A stretch of DNA of 64,000 nt, taken from positions 1-64,000 of the forward strand of contig NZ_MAUJ01000013.1 in assembly GCF_001696455.1 (NCBI RefSeq), in the 5' to 3' direction. The position numbers and the translations under genes are program-made. Below, one piece after another: positions 17,266-25,676 of this stretch (positions are counted from its first letter, which is position 1; each line of letters starts with the position of its first letter). A model generated the notes under the pieces. It saw nothing but the letters and a program-made list of their open reading frames with translations. It was not told the origin of the DNA and did no database searches. This stretch comes from Pseudoalteromonas luteoviolacea. GTDB taxonomy: Bacteria; Pseudomonadota; Gammaproteobacteria; Enterobacterales; Alteromonadaceae.

Positions 17266-18054
17266 TTATAATTCTAACTTAAAGTTATCTGCGTCTAAGT
17301 GCGCTGGAAATTGCGCCCTAAACTGGTCCAACGCGTCTTTAGATAAAGCCGTCGTTATCACACCAGCTTGATCATCAGGCACCTGTAACACAGGCTGGCC
17401 GAGGTGATCTAACGCAACCGTACCACCATTATGCGCAGTACCATATCCGTCCTCACCAATACGATTATTGGCCAGTACATAGCATTGATTTTCAATTGCG
17501 CGTGCACGTAGTAACGTATCCCAAGCATAGCGGCGCGCCGCCGGCCAGTTGGCAACATTGACCATCACATCATAATCGTTCTTGTTACGCTGAAACACTG
17601 GGAACCTTAAGTCGTAGCAAACTTGCGGCAAAATTTTAAAGTCGCCGATTTCAAAGATCTTACGGTCATGACCTGCAGCTACATAGTCCCCTTCATGGCC
17701 TAGACAAAATAGGTGGCGTTTATCGTAGTATTCAACACGACCAGCTTCTTCGTTTAGCGCTGGCGGCCAGCACCAATAAAAGCGATTCGCTTTTTTGTCA
17801 CCCTCTGATACCAGTACGGAGCCAGCCACAACACAATTATGCTGCGCTGCTAATGCACGCATAAATGTCAGTGCGGGGTCCGCAAATTCAGCCGTTTGCT
17901 CCTTTAGTGCAAACCCAGTGGCAAAGGTTTCAGGCAAAAGCAATAAATCACAAGGTTCAAGTTGTGCCGTTAAACGCTCTATTTTTTTGAAGTTATGCTC
18001 TGGACTTAGCCATTGAATATCATATTGGACCAGGCTCACTGTTAGAGTCGACAT
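17266..18054 (-). CDS. Omega-amidase / nitrilase-family protein (YafV-like)
   Basis: A carbon-nitrogen hydrolase that is likely to deamidate alpha-ketoglutaramate or 2-oxosuccinamate, the by-products of glutamine- or asparagine-dependent transaminases. The ATG at 18052-18054 has GGAGAAGCT in front and gives 262 residues (MSTLTVSLVQYD...). A longer frame to 18102 lies inside the aminotransferase gene and is not needed. The nitrilase triad is visible: Glu in LLLPETFATGF, Lys in YYDKRHLF and Cys in PQVCYDLRFP. It overlaps mtnE by 13 bp. Next to a methionine transaminase it completes methionine salvage by pulling the last step forward; some authors call this gene mtnU. Confidence 0.88.
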   Translation of the reverse strand: MSTLTVSLVQYDIQWLSPEHNFKKIERLTAQLEPCDLLLLPETFATGFALKEQTAEFADPALTFMRALAAQHNCVVAGSVLVSEGDKKANRFYWCWPPALNEEAGRVEYYDKRHLFCLGHEGDYVAAGHDRKIFEIGDFKILPQVCYDLRFPVFQRNKNDYDVMVNVANWPAARRYAWDTLLRARAIENQCYVLANNRIGEDGYGTAHNGGTVALDHLGQPVLQVPDDQAGVITTALSKDALDQFRAQFPAHLDADNFKLEL

Positions 18055-19181
18055 AGCTTCTCCGCCGCAGCGATGAGGGTCGCTGACTCCTTGGCAAAAC
18101 ACAGTCGTATCACGCGTTCTTCACACGGTGACGCATAAAAAACACTCAGCGGAATTGCGGCAACCCCATGTTCTTCAACCAGCTGCTGACAAAACTCAAC
18201 GTCATTCAAGGTAGAAATAGCGCTGTAATCTAACAGCAAAAAGTACGTGCCCTCACTGGGGAGTATTTTAAATCGACTCGATTTTAGTGCTGCGACTAAT
18301 TGGTCGCGCTTTTGTTGATAAAACGGCGCCAACTCGTCCACATGGTTCGGTTCATATTTGAGCATATCTGCGAGCGCTAACTGTGCTGGCGTAAAACTTG
18401 AGAAATTAACAAACTGATGAATCTTTCTGAATTCTTCTGCCAGTACTGGGGGCGCTACGCAGTAGCCCATTTTCCACCCTGTACAATGAAATGTTTTACC
18501 AAAACTGGATACCACAAAACTACGCTGTAACAGCGCCGCATCGCGTAAGACGCTTAGGTGAGGCTGCTCATCAAACGTAATATGCTCGTAAACTTCATCA
18601 CTTATCACATATAAATCATGCTCTTCAACGAGTGCTTTTAACGCTTTAAAGTCAGCCTGCTTCAGCATTTTCGCACTGGGGTTATGAGGCGTATTGATAA
18701 TGATAGCGCGTGTTTTTGCCGTCACCTTATCGCTAACATCTTGCCAGTTAATTAGGTAGTCCGGCGCGTATAGCGGAATATGAATTGTTTTGCCTCCAGC
18801 AAGTTCCACCGCCGGTCGGTAAGAGTCATAAGCAGGATCAAACACGATGACTTCATCCCCTTCCCTGACCAGAGATTGAATTGCCACAAACAGGGCCTCT
18901 GTTGCACCAGCCGTCACGGTCACCTGCGCTTGAGCATCAATCACTTGGTCGTATTTACGCGCAATCAGAGCCGCGACCTCTTGCTGCAATGACGCCACAC
19001 CTGGCGAAGGCGCATATTGATTGTGACCGGCCGCTGTATAGTCCGATAAAGCAGATTTCAATCGGTCAGGCGCATCAAATTCTGGGAACCCTTGAGATAA
19101 ATTCAAGGCGTTGTGCGCATTAGCAAGACCTGTCATTTTGCTGAAAATACTGGTACCAACACTCGGTAATTTACTTTCCAT
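18042..19181 (-). CDS. mtnE: Methionine (glutamine-dependent) aminotransferase
   Basis: A fold-type I PLP aminotransferase of the YbdL/kynurenine-transaminase group. In this setting it would convert 4-methylthio-2-oxobutyrate to methionine, the final salvage step. Key features in its 379 residues are NLSQGFPEF near the start, NTPHNPSAK, and the PLP lysine Lys229 in SFGKTFHCTGWKMG. It is transcribed leftward, divergent from mtnB across a 97-bp gap that holds MetJ-like boxes, and is translationally coupled to the omega-amidase. The specific role is inferred from the neighbours; the enzyme class is clear from the motifs. Confidence 0.88.
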   Translation of the reverse strand: MESKLPSVGTSIFSKMTGLANAHNALNLSQGFPEFDAPDRLKSALSDYTAAGHNQYAPSPGVASLQQEVAALIARKYDQVIDAQAQVTVTAGATEALFVAIQSLVREGDEVIVFDPAYDSYRPAVELAGGKTIHIPLYAPDYLINWQDVSDKVTAKTRAIIINTPHNPSAKMLKQADFKALKALVEEHDLYVISDEVYEHITFDEQPHLSVLRDAALLQRSFVVSSFGKTFHCTGWKMGYCVAPPVLAEEFRKIHQFVNFSSFTPAQLALADMLKYEPNHVDELAPFYQQKRDQLVAALKSSRFKILPSEGTYFLLLDYSAISTLNDVEFCQQLVEEHGVAAIPLSVFYASPCEERVIRLCFAKESATLIAAAEKLCRL

Positions 19182-19240
19182 CCTGTGTCTCTTTTTGAAT
19201 ATGGCGTAGGCGTTAAAGCGATGCTATCATTGCCTCAAAT

Positions 19241-19264
19241 AGAAGTATAGCCGTCCAAACCTAT
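19241..19264. promoter_or_regulatory. Putative MetJ operator between mtnE and mtnB
   Basis: Consecutive 8-bp units AGAAGTAT (19241-19248), AGCCGTCC (19249-19256) and AAACCTAT (19257-19264) match the met box AGACGTCT at 6, 6 and 5 of 8 positions. MetJ binds two or more adjacent boxes, so tandem weak boxes are the expected form. The match is moderate by itself but is supported by a better array at mtnA-mtnK. Confidence 0.5.
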
Positions 19265-19278
19265 TAGGTAGATCGAAT

Positions 19279-19896
19279 ATGCAAACAAAGGCAGCAAAAC
19301 AAGCGCTTATTGATGCTGGTCGCTGGGTAAGCCAGCAAGGTTGGGTCCCAGCAACTGGCGGTAATTTCTCCATTAAAACAGATAATGGATTCGTGGTCAC
19401 GGCCAGTGGGTTTGACAAGGGGCAATTAACACCAGAGCAATTTTTAGAGCTAGATCAATCAGGTAATATCATATCGGGAGATGGAAAGCCCTCAGCAGAG
19501 ACCGCGCTCCATCTAAAACTCTATGAATTACAACCCAATTCAGGGTGTATCTTGCATACACATTCGGTGGCAGCGACGGTTCTTTCTCGATTTATCAGTG
19601 GCGAGCGATTTACTGTCACAGGTTATGAAATGCAAAAATCTCTCGCAGGTATCCATAGTCACCTAGACACGCTCTCTATTGCCATTTTTGACAATGACCA
19701 AGATATTTCAGCACTTGCCGAGCGAGTCGCTAAACACCACCAAGTTGACCCTATTCGTCATGGTGTGTTGATCCGGGGTCACGGTTTATACGCCTTAGGC
19801 AACAGTGTTTTCGAAACACGCCGTCATATTGAAGGGTTAGAATTCTTGTTTGCCTGTGAGTTAGAAAGAATAAAATTAGAGGGGTCGAGTAAATGA
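19279..19896 (+). CDS. mtnB: Methylthioribulose-1-phosphate dehydratase
   Basis: MtnB dehydrates 5-methylthioribulose-1-phosphate to the 2,3-diketo compound in methionine salvage. It is a class II aldolase-fold zinc enzyme of 205 residues. Visible features are ATGGNFS, the zinc-ligand pair in ILHTHSVAATV, and RGHGLYALG with the third histidine. It is the first gene of mtnB-mtnC-mtnD on the plus strand. Its stop codon overlaps the mtnC start (ATGA), which points to translational coupling. Confidence 0.95.
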   Translation: MQTKAAKQALIDAGRWVSQQGWVPATGGNFSIKTDNGFVVTASGFDKGQLTPEQFLELDQSGNIISGDGKPSAETALHLKLYELQPNSGCILHTHSVAATVLSRFISGERFTVTGYEMQKSLAGIHSHLDTLSIAIFDNDQDISALAERVAKHHQVDPIRHGVLIRGHGLYALGNSVFETRRHIEGLEFLFACELERIKLEGSSK

Positions 19897-20576
19897 TCAA
19901 AGCCATCCTGACAGATATAGAAGGGACCATTACGCGAATATCTTTCGTGAAAGAGGTGCTCTTCCCATATGCTGCAAAGCACTTGCCCGCGTTTGTGCGT
20001 TGTAACGAAAGTGATCCTATTATTCAGGCACAAATAGAGGCAGTTAAACAGGAAATTGCGCAGCCTACAGCCAGCTTGGAGACGGTGATAGACACCTTGC
20101 TATCATGGATTGATGCAGATTTAAAAATCACACCTTTAAAGCAATTACAGGGGTTAATATGGCAAACAGGTTATCAACAAGGTGATTTTACAGGTCATAT
20201 TTATCCAGACGCTTATCAGTATTTGCAGCAGCAGCATCAAGCAGGCTCCGCACTCTATGTCTACTCGTCCGGTTCGGTAAAAGCGCAACAGCTGTTGTTT
20301 GCGCATTCGGACTACGGCGATATTCGCCCACTATTTACTAACTATTTTGATACAAAAGTTGGCCACAAACAGTCTTCGTTGTCATATCAGAACATCGTTA
20401 ATCAGATCCCGTTCGAGTCTCATGAAGTTCTGTTTCTCAGTGATGTCGTCGAAGAGCTAGATGCAGCTAAACAAGCCGGGTTGCAAACCTTACAACTATG
20501 GCGAGACAACCAGTCACAAAGCCAAGCGCACCCATTCATAGCCAGTTTTGAGCAGTTTGACAGTGAGAGAATATAA
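19893..20576 (+). CDS. mtnC: Enolase-phosphatase E1
   Basis: MtnC enolises the diketo phosphate made by MtnB and then removes the phosphate, giving acireductone. It is a HAD-superfamily enzyme of 227 residues: the nucleophile motif ILTDIEGTITRISFV at residues 4-18, SSGSVKAQ as motif II, and FLSDVVEELDAA with the acidic pair as motif IV. It overlaps mtnB by 4 bp and abuts mtnD with no gap (TAA directly followed by ATG). Confidence 0.95.
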   Translation: MIKAILTDIEGTITRISFVKEVLFPYAAKHLPAFVRCNESDPIIQAQIEAVKQEIAQPTASLETVIDTLLSWIDADLKITPLKQLQGLIWQTGYQQGDFTGHIYPDAYQYLQQQHQAGSALYVYSSGSVKAQQLLFAHSDYGDIRPLFTNYFDTKVGHKQSSLSYQNIVNQIPFESHEVLFLSDVVEELDAAKQAGLQTLQLWRDNQSQSQAHPFIASFEQFDSERI

Positions 20577-21119
20577 ATGAGCCAATTACATATCTACCGT
20601 GATACCCCCCCCACAGAACTGCTTTTTGAGAGCAGTGACCCCGTAGCCATTAGTGCTGAACTAGAAGCTGTCGGCGTCCATTTTGAGCAATGGCAAGCGA
20701 CCAAAATACTCGCAGATAATGCTTTAGATTCAGAGATTTTGCATGCGTATAACAACGACATCATTCGTCTGAAACAGCTTGGCGGATACCAGACGGTCGA
20801 TGTCATCGCGCTACAAAGAGGCAACCCAAATGCAGCGAGTCTAAGGGAAAAGTTTTTATTCGAGCATACCCACAATGAAGACGAAGTGCGTTTTTTTGTT
20901 GCTGGACAAGGGCTCTTCTGTCTTCATATAGAGAGCAAAGTGTATCAGGTGCTGTGTCAGCAAGGCGATTTAATCTCTGTACCAAAAAACACACCACATT
21001 GGTTTGATATGGGCAGTGACCCAGAATTTACAGCTATTCGTTTATTCAATAACACAGAAGGTTGGGTGGCGAAGGAAACGGGTTCAAATATCGCCACACA
21101 ATTCCCATTATTAGATTAA
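20577..21119 (+). CDS. mtnD: Acireductone dioxygenase
   Basis: MtnD cleaves acireductone with oxygen to formate and 4-methylthio-2-oxobutyrate when loaded with iron; the nickel form makes an off-pathway product. It is a cupin of 180 residues with the metal ligands in HTHNEDEVRFFV and the fourth histidine in NTPHWFDMG. It is the last gene of the plus-strand mtnBCD operon and is followed by an inverted repeat. Confidence 0.95.
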   Translation: MSQLHIYRDTPPTELLFESSDPVAISAELEAVGVHFEQWQATKILADNALDSEILHAYNNDIIRLKQLGGYQTVDVIALQRGNPNAASLREKFLFEHTHNEDEVRFFVAGQGLFCLHIESKVYQVLCQQGDLISVPKNTPHWFDMGSDPEFTAIRLFNNTEGWVAKETGSNIATQFPLLD

Positions 21120-21127
21120 CGTCTTTA

Positions 21128-21161
21128 CATATGCGCTACCCATGTATAAGTGGCGCATATG
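21128..21161. terminator. Inverted repeat between convergent mtnD and S9 peptidase genes
   Basis: CATATGCGCTAC (21128-21139) pairs with GTGGCGCATATG (about 21150-21161) with one mismatch over 12 positions. There is no T-run. It lies in the 62-bp convergent gap and probably marks the 3' ends of both transcripts. Confidence 0.5.
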
Positions 21162-21181
21162 CAAAATTTAGGCTGCGAGGA

Positions 21182-23152
21182 CTAAAGCTCTAAATGTTTA
21201 TCTAAAAAAGCCAATACGGTTTGATAGTAAGCCAAGCGGTGCTCTGCTTTATAAAAACCATGCCCTTCATTTTCAAGCAAATAATATTCGTAAGGTTTAT
21301 TGGCCTTTTTCAATGCATTGATCATTGCCTCAGCATGTTCGATAGGCGCGCGTTCATCATCGCCACCATGCACGATCAAAACCGGTGCGTTTATTTTATC
21401 CGCATTACGTGCTGGCGAAAATTGTACCAAAGCCTTTTCATCTTCACCTAAAACTGCTTTCAAATATTTAATGCCTGCACTGACTCTCGACGTGTCACCC
21501 TCTTCAAACATCATAGGTAAATCGTAAATACCGACGACACCAATGGCACATTGAAACTTATCTGGCGCGATAATGGCACTTTGCATTGCCGAATAGCCAC
21601 CAAAACTGGAACCCATAATGCACATATTTTCAGCGTTTGCGTACCCTGCTTCCACAACGTAATCAACGCCATCTAAAATATCATGTTGAATTTTTCGGCC
21701 CCACTCACGATGCCCTGCGAACTCAAAATTCAACCCATAACCACCTGAACCTCGAAAATTCACTCTAAGCACCGCCATGCCTCGACTTGCGAGCAACTGC
21801 GACTCGGTATCATAGTCCCAGTAATCTCTGGGGCCATGGGGGCCGCCGTGCGGCATCACCACCAAAGGTAAGTTTTTATGCGGTTTGTTATTTGGCAGTG
21901 TTAAATAGCCATGAATGTCCATTCCATCGCGATTCTTAAACTTTATCGGTTTGGTTTCTGCCATATGAGCAGGGTCTATCCAAATACGTGTCGAGAATAA
22001 GTATTGCAGCTTTTTCTTTGTTTGGTCGTAGAGATAGTAATCACCTGGGTTGCGATCATTCGTCGCTAGCACCAAGTGTTTGTCACCACTGCGCGTTGAG
22101 CTGATCAGGCGTAATTGATGACCCTCTATACTTTGCAATAACGATTTGATACTCGCGCTGAGTGGCACATTTTCATCGGTAAATGCGTAGGTTGGATAAC
22201 CTGGATCGAGCTCGATAGCGAATAGCTTTTTACTGACTGGATCAACCCATATTTTACTCGGTGATACTTCTTTATCCTTGTAGATTAAGGAGAGCGCTTG
22301 CGTCGACAAGGAAAGCTTATACAGGCCATCAGGCTCGCCATTTTCGGAGCCTGTGACATAAAGCCCATCGCCACTGCCATCTAGTGCATGTAACCGCATA
22401 TTCTGTAAAGGCGTCTTCAACGCCAGCGTTTGCCAGCCACTTTTTCCTTTAATCTTTTGATATATTTCACCGGTAACAAAGTCATCTGTTGCGGTCGCAA
22501 AACGGACATTTCCTTCGTGATCAGTTAGAAAATCTGCGTTCTTTTTTGGCGCGCGTGTAATCATATTGCGCTTACCAGATTTCACATTGACTTTGTAAAT
22601 TTGCATTGTCGGTTCTTTTGAACCATTCCAAGGATAGGTATAAATCAACATGTGCCGCTCATCATTAATGAGCGGATCTAAAACAAAGGAAGTGCCATAT
22701 AATGCGGTGCCTTTTTGGATCCGAGTGCCTGTTTGCCCTTCCCCTTGATAGCCAGCTAGATAGCGGCCAGATTTACCATTTGCATTGACACTGTATAGTT
22801 CACCATAATAGTCTGGGTGGTCTGTCCAGCCTTTTACGTACTGCTTTTCAATGACAAGGCGCTCATCATTCACCCAATGGTAATTACCAACTTGGGCGTT
22901 ACTTTCAAACCGAATCGCAGACAGTAGACTGTAATCCTTTACTTGTAACACGCCTAAAATATTTTTGCCTTCAACTTTAGAGATGAAACTAATGTATTCA
23001 CCACCTGGCGACAACTTTACATTGGTATACTCACTGCCTTTACTAAAGTGTTCAATTGGGGTAGGGGTTGTGGTCGCAGCTGAAGGAGATTGCGCTGCAC
23101 TGGCACTAACGGTTACACCCAACAATACAATAATACTGAATAGTCGTATCAT
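21182..23152 (-). CDS. Secreted S9-family prolyl oligopeptidase-like peptidase
   Basis: A 656-residue exported serine peptidase of the acylaminoacyl-peptidase/DPP-type S9 group. A signal peptide ends near VSASAAQ. An N-terminal propeller (about 40-390) precedes an alpha/beta hydrolase domain. The latter has VMPHGGPHGPRDYWDYD (oxyanion region), the nucleophile Ser516 in GSSFGGYS, the acid in HGGDDERAP and the histidine in NEGHGFY. It lies on the minus strand between mtnD and mtnA and has no evident link to methionine salvage. Its exact peptide preference cannot be read from the sequence. Confidence 0.9.
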   Translation of the reverse strand: MIRLFSIIVLLGVTVSASAAQSPSAATTTPTPIEHFSKGSEYTNVKLSPGGEYISFISKVEGKNILGVLQVKDYSLLSAIRFESNAQVGNYHWVNDERLVIEKQYVKGWTDHPDYYGELYSVNANGKSGRYLAGYQGEGQTGTRIQKGTALYGTSFVLDPLINDERHMLIYTYPWNGSKEPTMQIYKVNVKSGKRNMITRAPKKNADFLTDHEGNVRFATATDDFVTGEIYQKIKGKSGWQTLALKTPLQNMRLHALDGSGDGLYVTGSENGEPDGLYKLSLSTQALSLIYKDKEVSPSKIWVDPVSKKLFAIELDPGYPTYAFTDENVPLSASIKSLLQSIEGHQLRLISSTRSGDKHLVLATNDRNPGDYYLYDQTKKKLQYLFSTRIWIDPAHMAETKPIKFKNRDGMDIHGYLTLPNNKPHKNLPLVVMPHGGPHGPRDYWDYDTESQLLASRGMAVLRVNFRGSGGYGLNFEFAGHREWGRKIQHDILDGVDYVVEAGYANAENMCIMGSSFGGYSAMQSAIIAPDKFQCAIGVVGIYDLPMMFEEGDTSRVSAGIKYLKAVLGEDEKALVQFSPARNADKINAPVLIVHGGDDERAPIEHAEAMINALKKANKPYEYYLLENEGHGFYKAEHRLAYYQTVLAFLDKHLEL

Positions 23153-23289
23153 AATTGAGTCCCTTATATAAGATTCGAAGGGCTCATCCTACCTCTGTTC
23201 AGGGGTAAAAAACTACTTATCTACAATTTGGCAGCGAGTAATGTCTTGACTATCTCTACACAGCCCACTCGCCACCTCTCAGTCGCGAG

Positions 23290-24297
23290 TTAAACGGAAC
23301 TAAACGCTGGTTGGTTGTAAATTCCACTATCAAAAACCCACGCTGTCACTAAACTCGCAGGTGTAACATCAAACGCTGGGTTAAACACCGACGTGCGATC
23401 GGGTGCCCACTGACACGCACCAAAACTCCCACTCACCCCCGTCACTTCTGAAGCGTTGCGCTGTTCAATCTCGATCTCTCCACCGTGGGCACACTGTGCG
23501 TCAAATGTCGTTTTTGGTGCCACCACATAAAACGGGATGTTGTGATAGTTAGCTAAAACCGCTAAATTATAGGTCCCCACTTTATTGGCAAAATCACCAT
23601 TCGCTGCAATGCGGTCTGCCCCGACAAAAATCTTGTCCACTTTGCCCGCGGCCATTAAAGTTGCAGCCATGTTGTCGCACAGCAACGTATAGGGAATTTT
23701 CCATCGCTCAAGCTCATAGGCTGTTAAACGACCCCCTTGCAACAAAGGGCGCGTCTCATCGACCCACACATGGATATTGCCGTACTTTTGCGCAGCGGTA
23801 AAAATAACTCCGAGTGCAGTGCCAATACCTGCCGTTGCCAATGCCCCTGTATTACAGTGGGTGAGAATATTGTCAGAAGCATCAACCAGAGCCACACCGT
23901 GTTCAGCAATCCGTTGGCACAAGGCAACGTCTTCCTCAAACAACTGTTCTGCACGAAATACAATCTCGCCAACAAAGTCATCTTGTTGCAGTGCGTGTCG
24001 CAGACAATCCATACAGTGTTTCAAGTTAACCGCCGTCGGGCGGGTGGCTTCTAATGCATCAATGGCTTCTCTGAGTTCCTCACGAGTAGCCTCCTGCTCA
24101 GCCAAATAGGCTACCAACAACGTGGCAGCCAACCCGATTAAAGGCGCCCCCCTAACCTGTAAATTATTGATAAGACTTTGCATGTTTTCCACATCTCGAC
24201 ATACATGCCAAACCTCCTCATGTGGCAATAGATATTGATCTAACACCTGTAATTTTCCAGCTTGGTACTTCAGGCTTGCACCGATGAGCTCTTTCAT
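23290..24297 (-). CDS. mtnA: Methylthioribose-1-phosphate isomerase
   Basis: MtnA converts 5-methylthioribose-1-phosphate to methylthioribulose-1-phosphate. The 335-residue protein has the family signatures VRGAPLIG near 48, CNTGALATAG with the catalytic cysteine near 150, DETRPLLQGGRLTAYEL, and FVGADRIAANGDFANKVGTY with the catalytic aspartate. It is related to eIF2B subunits, but these motifs identify the isomerase. It is divergent from mtnK, which makes its substrate, across a 125-bp region with a MetJ-like array. Confidence 0.95.
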   Translation of the reverse strand: MKELIGASLKYQAGKLQVLDQYLLPHEEVWHVCRDVENMQSLINNLQVRGAPLIGLAATLLVAYLAEQEATREELREAIDALEATRPTAVNLKHCMDCLRHALQQDDFVGEIVFRAEQLFEEDVALCQRIAEHGVALVDASDNILTHCNTGALATAGIGTALGVIFTAAQKYGNIHVWVDETRPLLQGGRLTAYELERWKIPYTLLCDNMAATLMAAGKVDKIFVGADRIAANGDFANKVGTYNLAVLANYHNIPFYVVAPKTTFDAQCAHGGEIEIEQRNASEVTGVSGSFGACQWAPDRTSVFNPAFDVTPASLVTAWVFDSGIYNQPAFSSV

Positions 24298-24349
24298 ATT
24301 TCTCGCTTACGTTTGACCACCAATCATGACTCAATTGCATTCTACATAA

Positions 24350-24381
24350 AGATCTAAAGATGTATAGACATCTAAACGCTT
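24350..24381. promoter_or_regulatory. Putative MetJ operator array between mtnA and mtnK
   Basis: Four consecutive 8-bp units: AGATCTAA (24350-24357), AGATGTAT (24358-24365), AGACATCT (24366-24373) and AAACGCTT (24374-24381). Against the met box AGACGTCT the second and third match at 6 and 7 of 8 positions and the fourth at 5; the first is weak. The exact 8-bp spacing is how MetJ dimers tile DNA. It would control both divergent genes. Confidence 0.68.
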
Positions 24382-24422
24382 AAAAATATAGAATGCTAAA
24401 ATAAACGATAACTTTTAGGTAA

Positions 24423-25631
24423 ATGACCGTGAGTAAATACGCCGCCTTCAATAACGAGACTGCACTCGATTACGTCAAGTCACTTGGGTTGTTCTTTTCT
24501 GAAAATGCAGAGCTAACTTGCTATGAATTTGGAGATGGTAACCTTAACCTCGTATTTAGAGTTGCAGACACAAATAACAATAGCGTGATATTGAAGCAGG
24601 CATTGCCTTACGCCCGATGCGTGGGTGAGAGCTGGCCACTGACATTAGACAGAGCGCGAATTGAAGCTCATGTATTGCAACGCCATGGTAATGTTTGTCC
24701 TGCCCATACAGCCAAAGTCCTTCATCATGACAGCAATAAAGCTGCAACCATTTTAGAAGATTTAGGTGCTATGGCGATTTTACGTGCCGAGCTCATTGCG
24801 GGTCGAACATTCGAGAATCTAGGCCGAGATGTTGCCCAATATCTCGCTACGACTGGCTTTTATCACTCCGACTTTTACCTCAGCCCACAAGAAAAAAAGT
24901 CTCAAATTCATAACTTTACTAATCCAGAGCTATGTGCAATCACTGAAGAGTTGTTTTTTGATGACCCCTATCGAGAATGTGAGCGTAATGATTACCCAGC
25001 CGAATTAACAGAGCAAGTTAATCAACTCAGACAAAATACAACTTTGCTTTGCATTGTCGCTCGACTAAAAGCAAAGTTTTTTTCATCGCCTCAAACACTG
25101 CTTCATGGGGATGTGCATACTGGAAGCATATTCGTGAGTGATGGCAACACCAAATTAATCGATCCAGAATTTGGCTTTTTTGGACCGATTGGCTTTGACT
25201 TGGGCTCGTTCATAGGCAACTTACTGCTCAACTATTGCGCTCAAAACGGACGGATCAAAGAGATTCCAAAACGACGAGATGTTCACTCTTATCTGCTCAA
25301 CACAATTTCCGTCTGTCTACAACAATTTGAACAGCAATGGCATGCACTAGCACAGCAACATACGCGTGATTTGGCCTTACAGGCACCGGGTTATTTGGAT
25401 CTATTTTTACAGGAAGTATTACAAGATGCCATGGGCTACTGTGGCACAGAACTCATCCGTCGTACGATTGGACTGGCCCATGTTGCTGATATTGCAGAAA
25501 TCGAGGATGACGCACAACGCTTAGTCGCTCAGAAACAAGCTTTGCAACTCGGTGAACAATTACTCTTAAATGCTAAAGCCTGTCGCTCAATCGATGACTT
25601 CTATCAACTCATCATCAGTTTTGTACATTAG
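24423..25631 (+). CDS. mtnK: 5-methylthioribose kinase
   Basis: MtnK phosphorylates 5-methylthioribose with ATP, the entry step of salvage after MTA nucleosidase. The 402-residue protein has a choline-kinase-like fold. GDGNLNLVFRV forms the phosphate loop, VILKQALPY carries the ATP lysine, LLHGDVHTGSIF the catalytic Asp loop and LIDPEFGFFGPIGFDLG the metal site. Use of MtnK rather than MtnP implies that the cell makes methylthioribose with a nucleosidase encoded elsewhere. A strong terminator follows. Confidence 0.94.
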   Translation: MTVSKYAAFNNETALDYVKSLGLFFSENAELTCYEFGDGNLNLVFRVADTNNNSVILKQALPYARCVGESWPLTLDRARIEAHVLQRHGNVCPAHTAKVLHHDSNKAATILEDLGAMAILRAELIAGRTFENLGRDVAQYLATTGFYHSDFYLSPQEKKSQIHNFTNPELCAITEELFFDDPYRECERNDYPAELTEQVNQLRQNTTLLCIVARLKAKFFSSPQTLLHGDVHTGSIFVSDGNTKLIDPEFGFFGPIGFDLGSFIGNLLLNYCAQNGRIKEIPKRRDVHSYLLNTISVCLQQFEQQWHALAQQHTRDLALQAPGYLDLFLQEVLQDAMGYCGTELIRRTIGLAHVADIAEIEDDAQRLVAQKQALQLGEQLLLNAKACRSIDDFYQLIISFVH

Positions 25632-25638
25632 CCTTTAA

Positions 25639-25668
25639 TAAAAAAGCCGCTTGAAGCGGCTTTTTTAT
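25639..25668. terminator. Bidirectional intrinsic terminator between mtnK and the DUF885 gene
   Basis: AAAAAAGCCGCTT-GA-AGCGGCTTTTTT: GC-rich stem flanked by A and T runs, so it can serve both convergent genes. Confidence 0.93.
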
Positions 25669-25676
25669 AGTTAACA

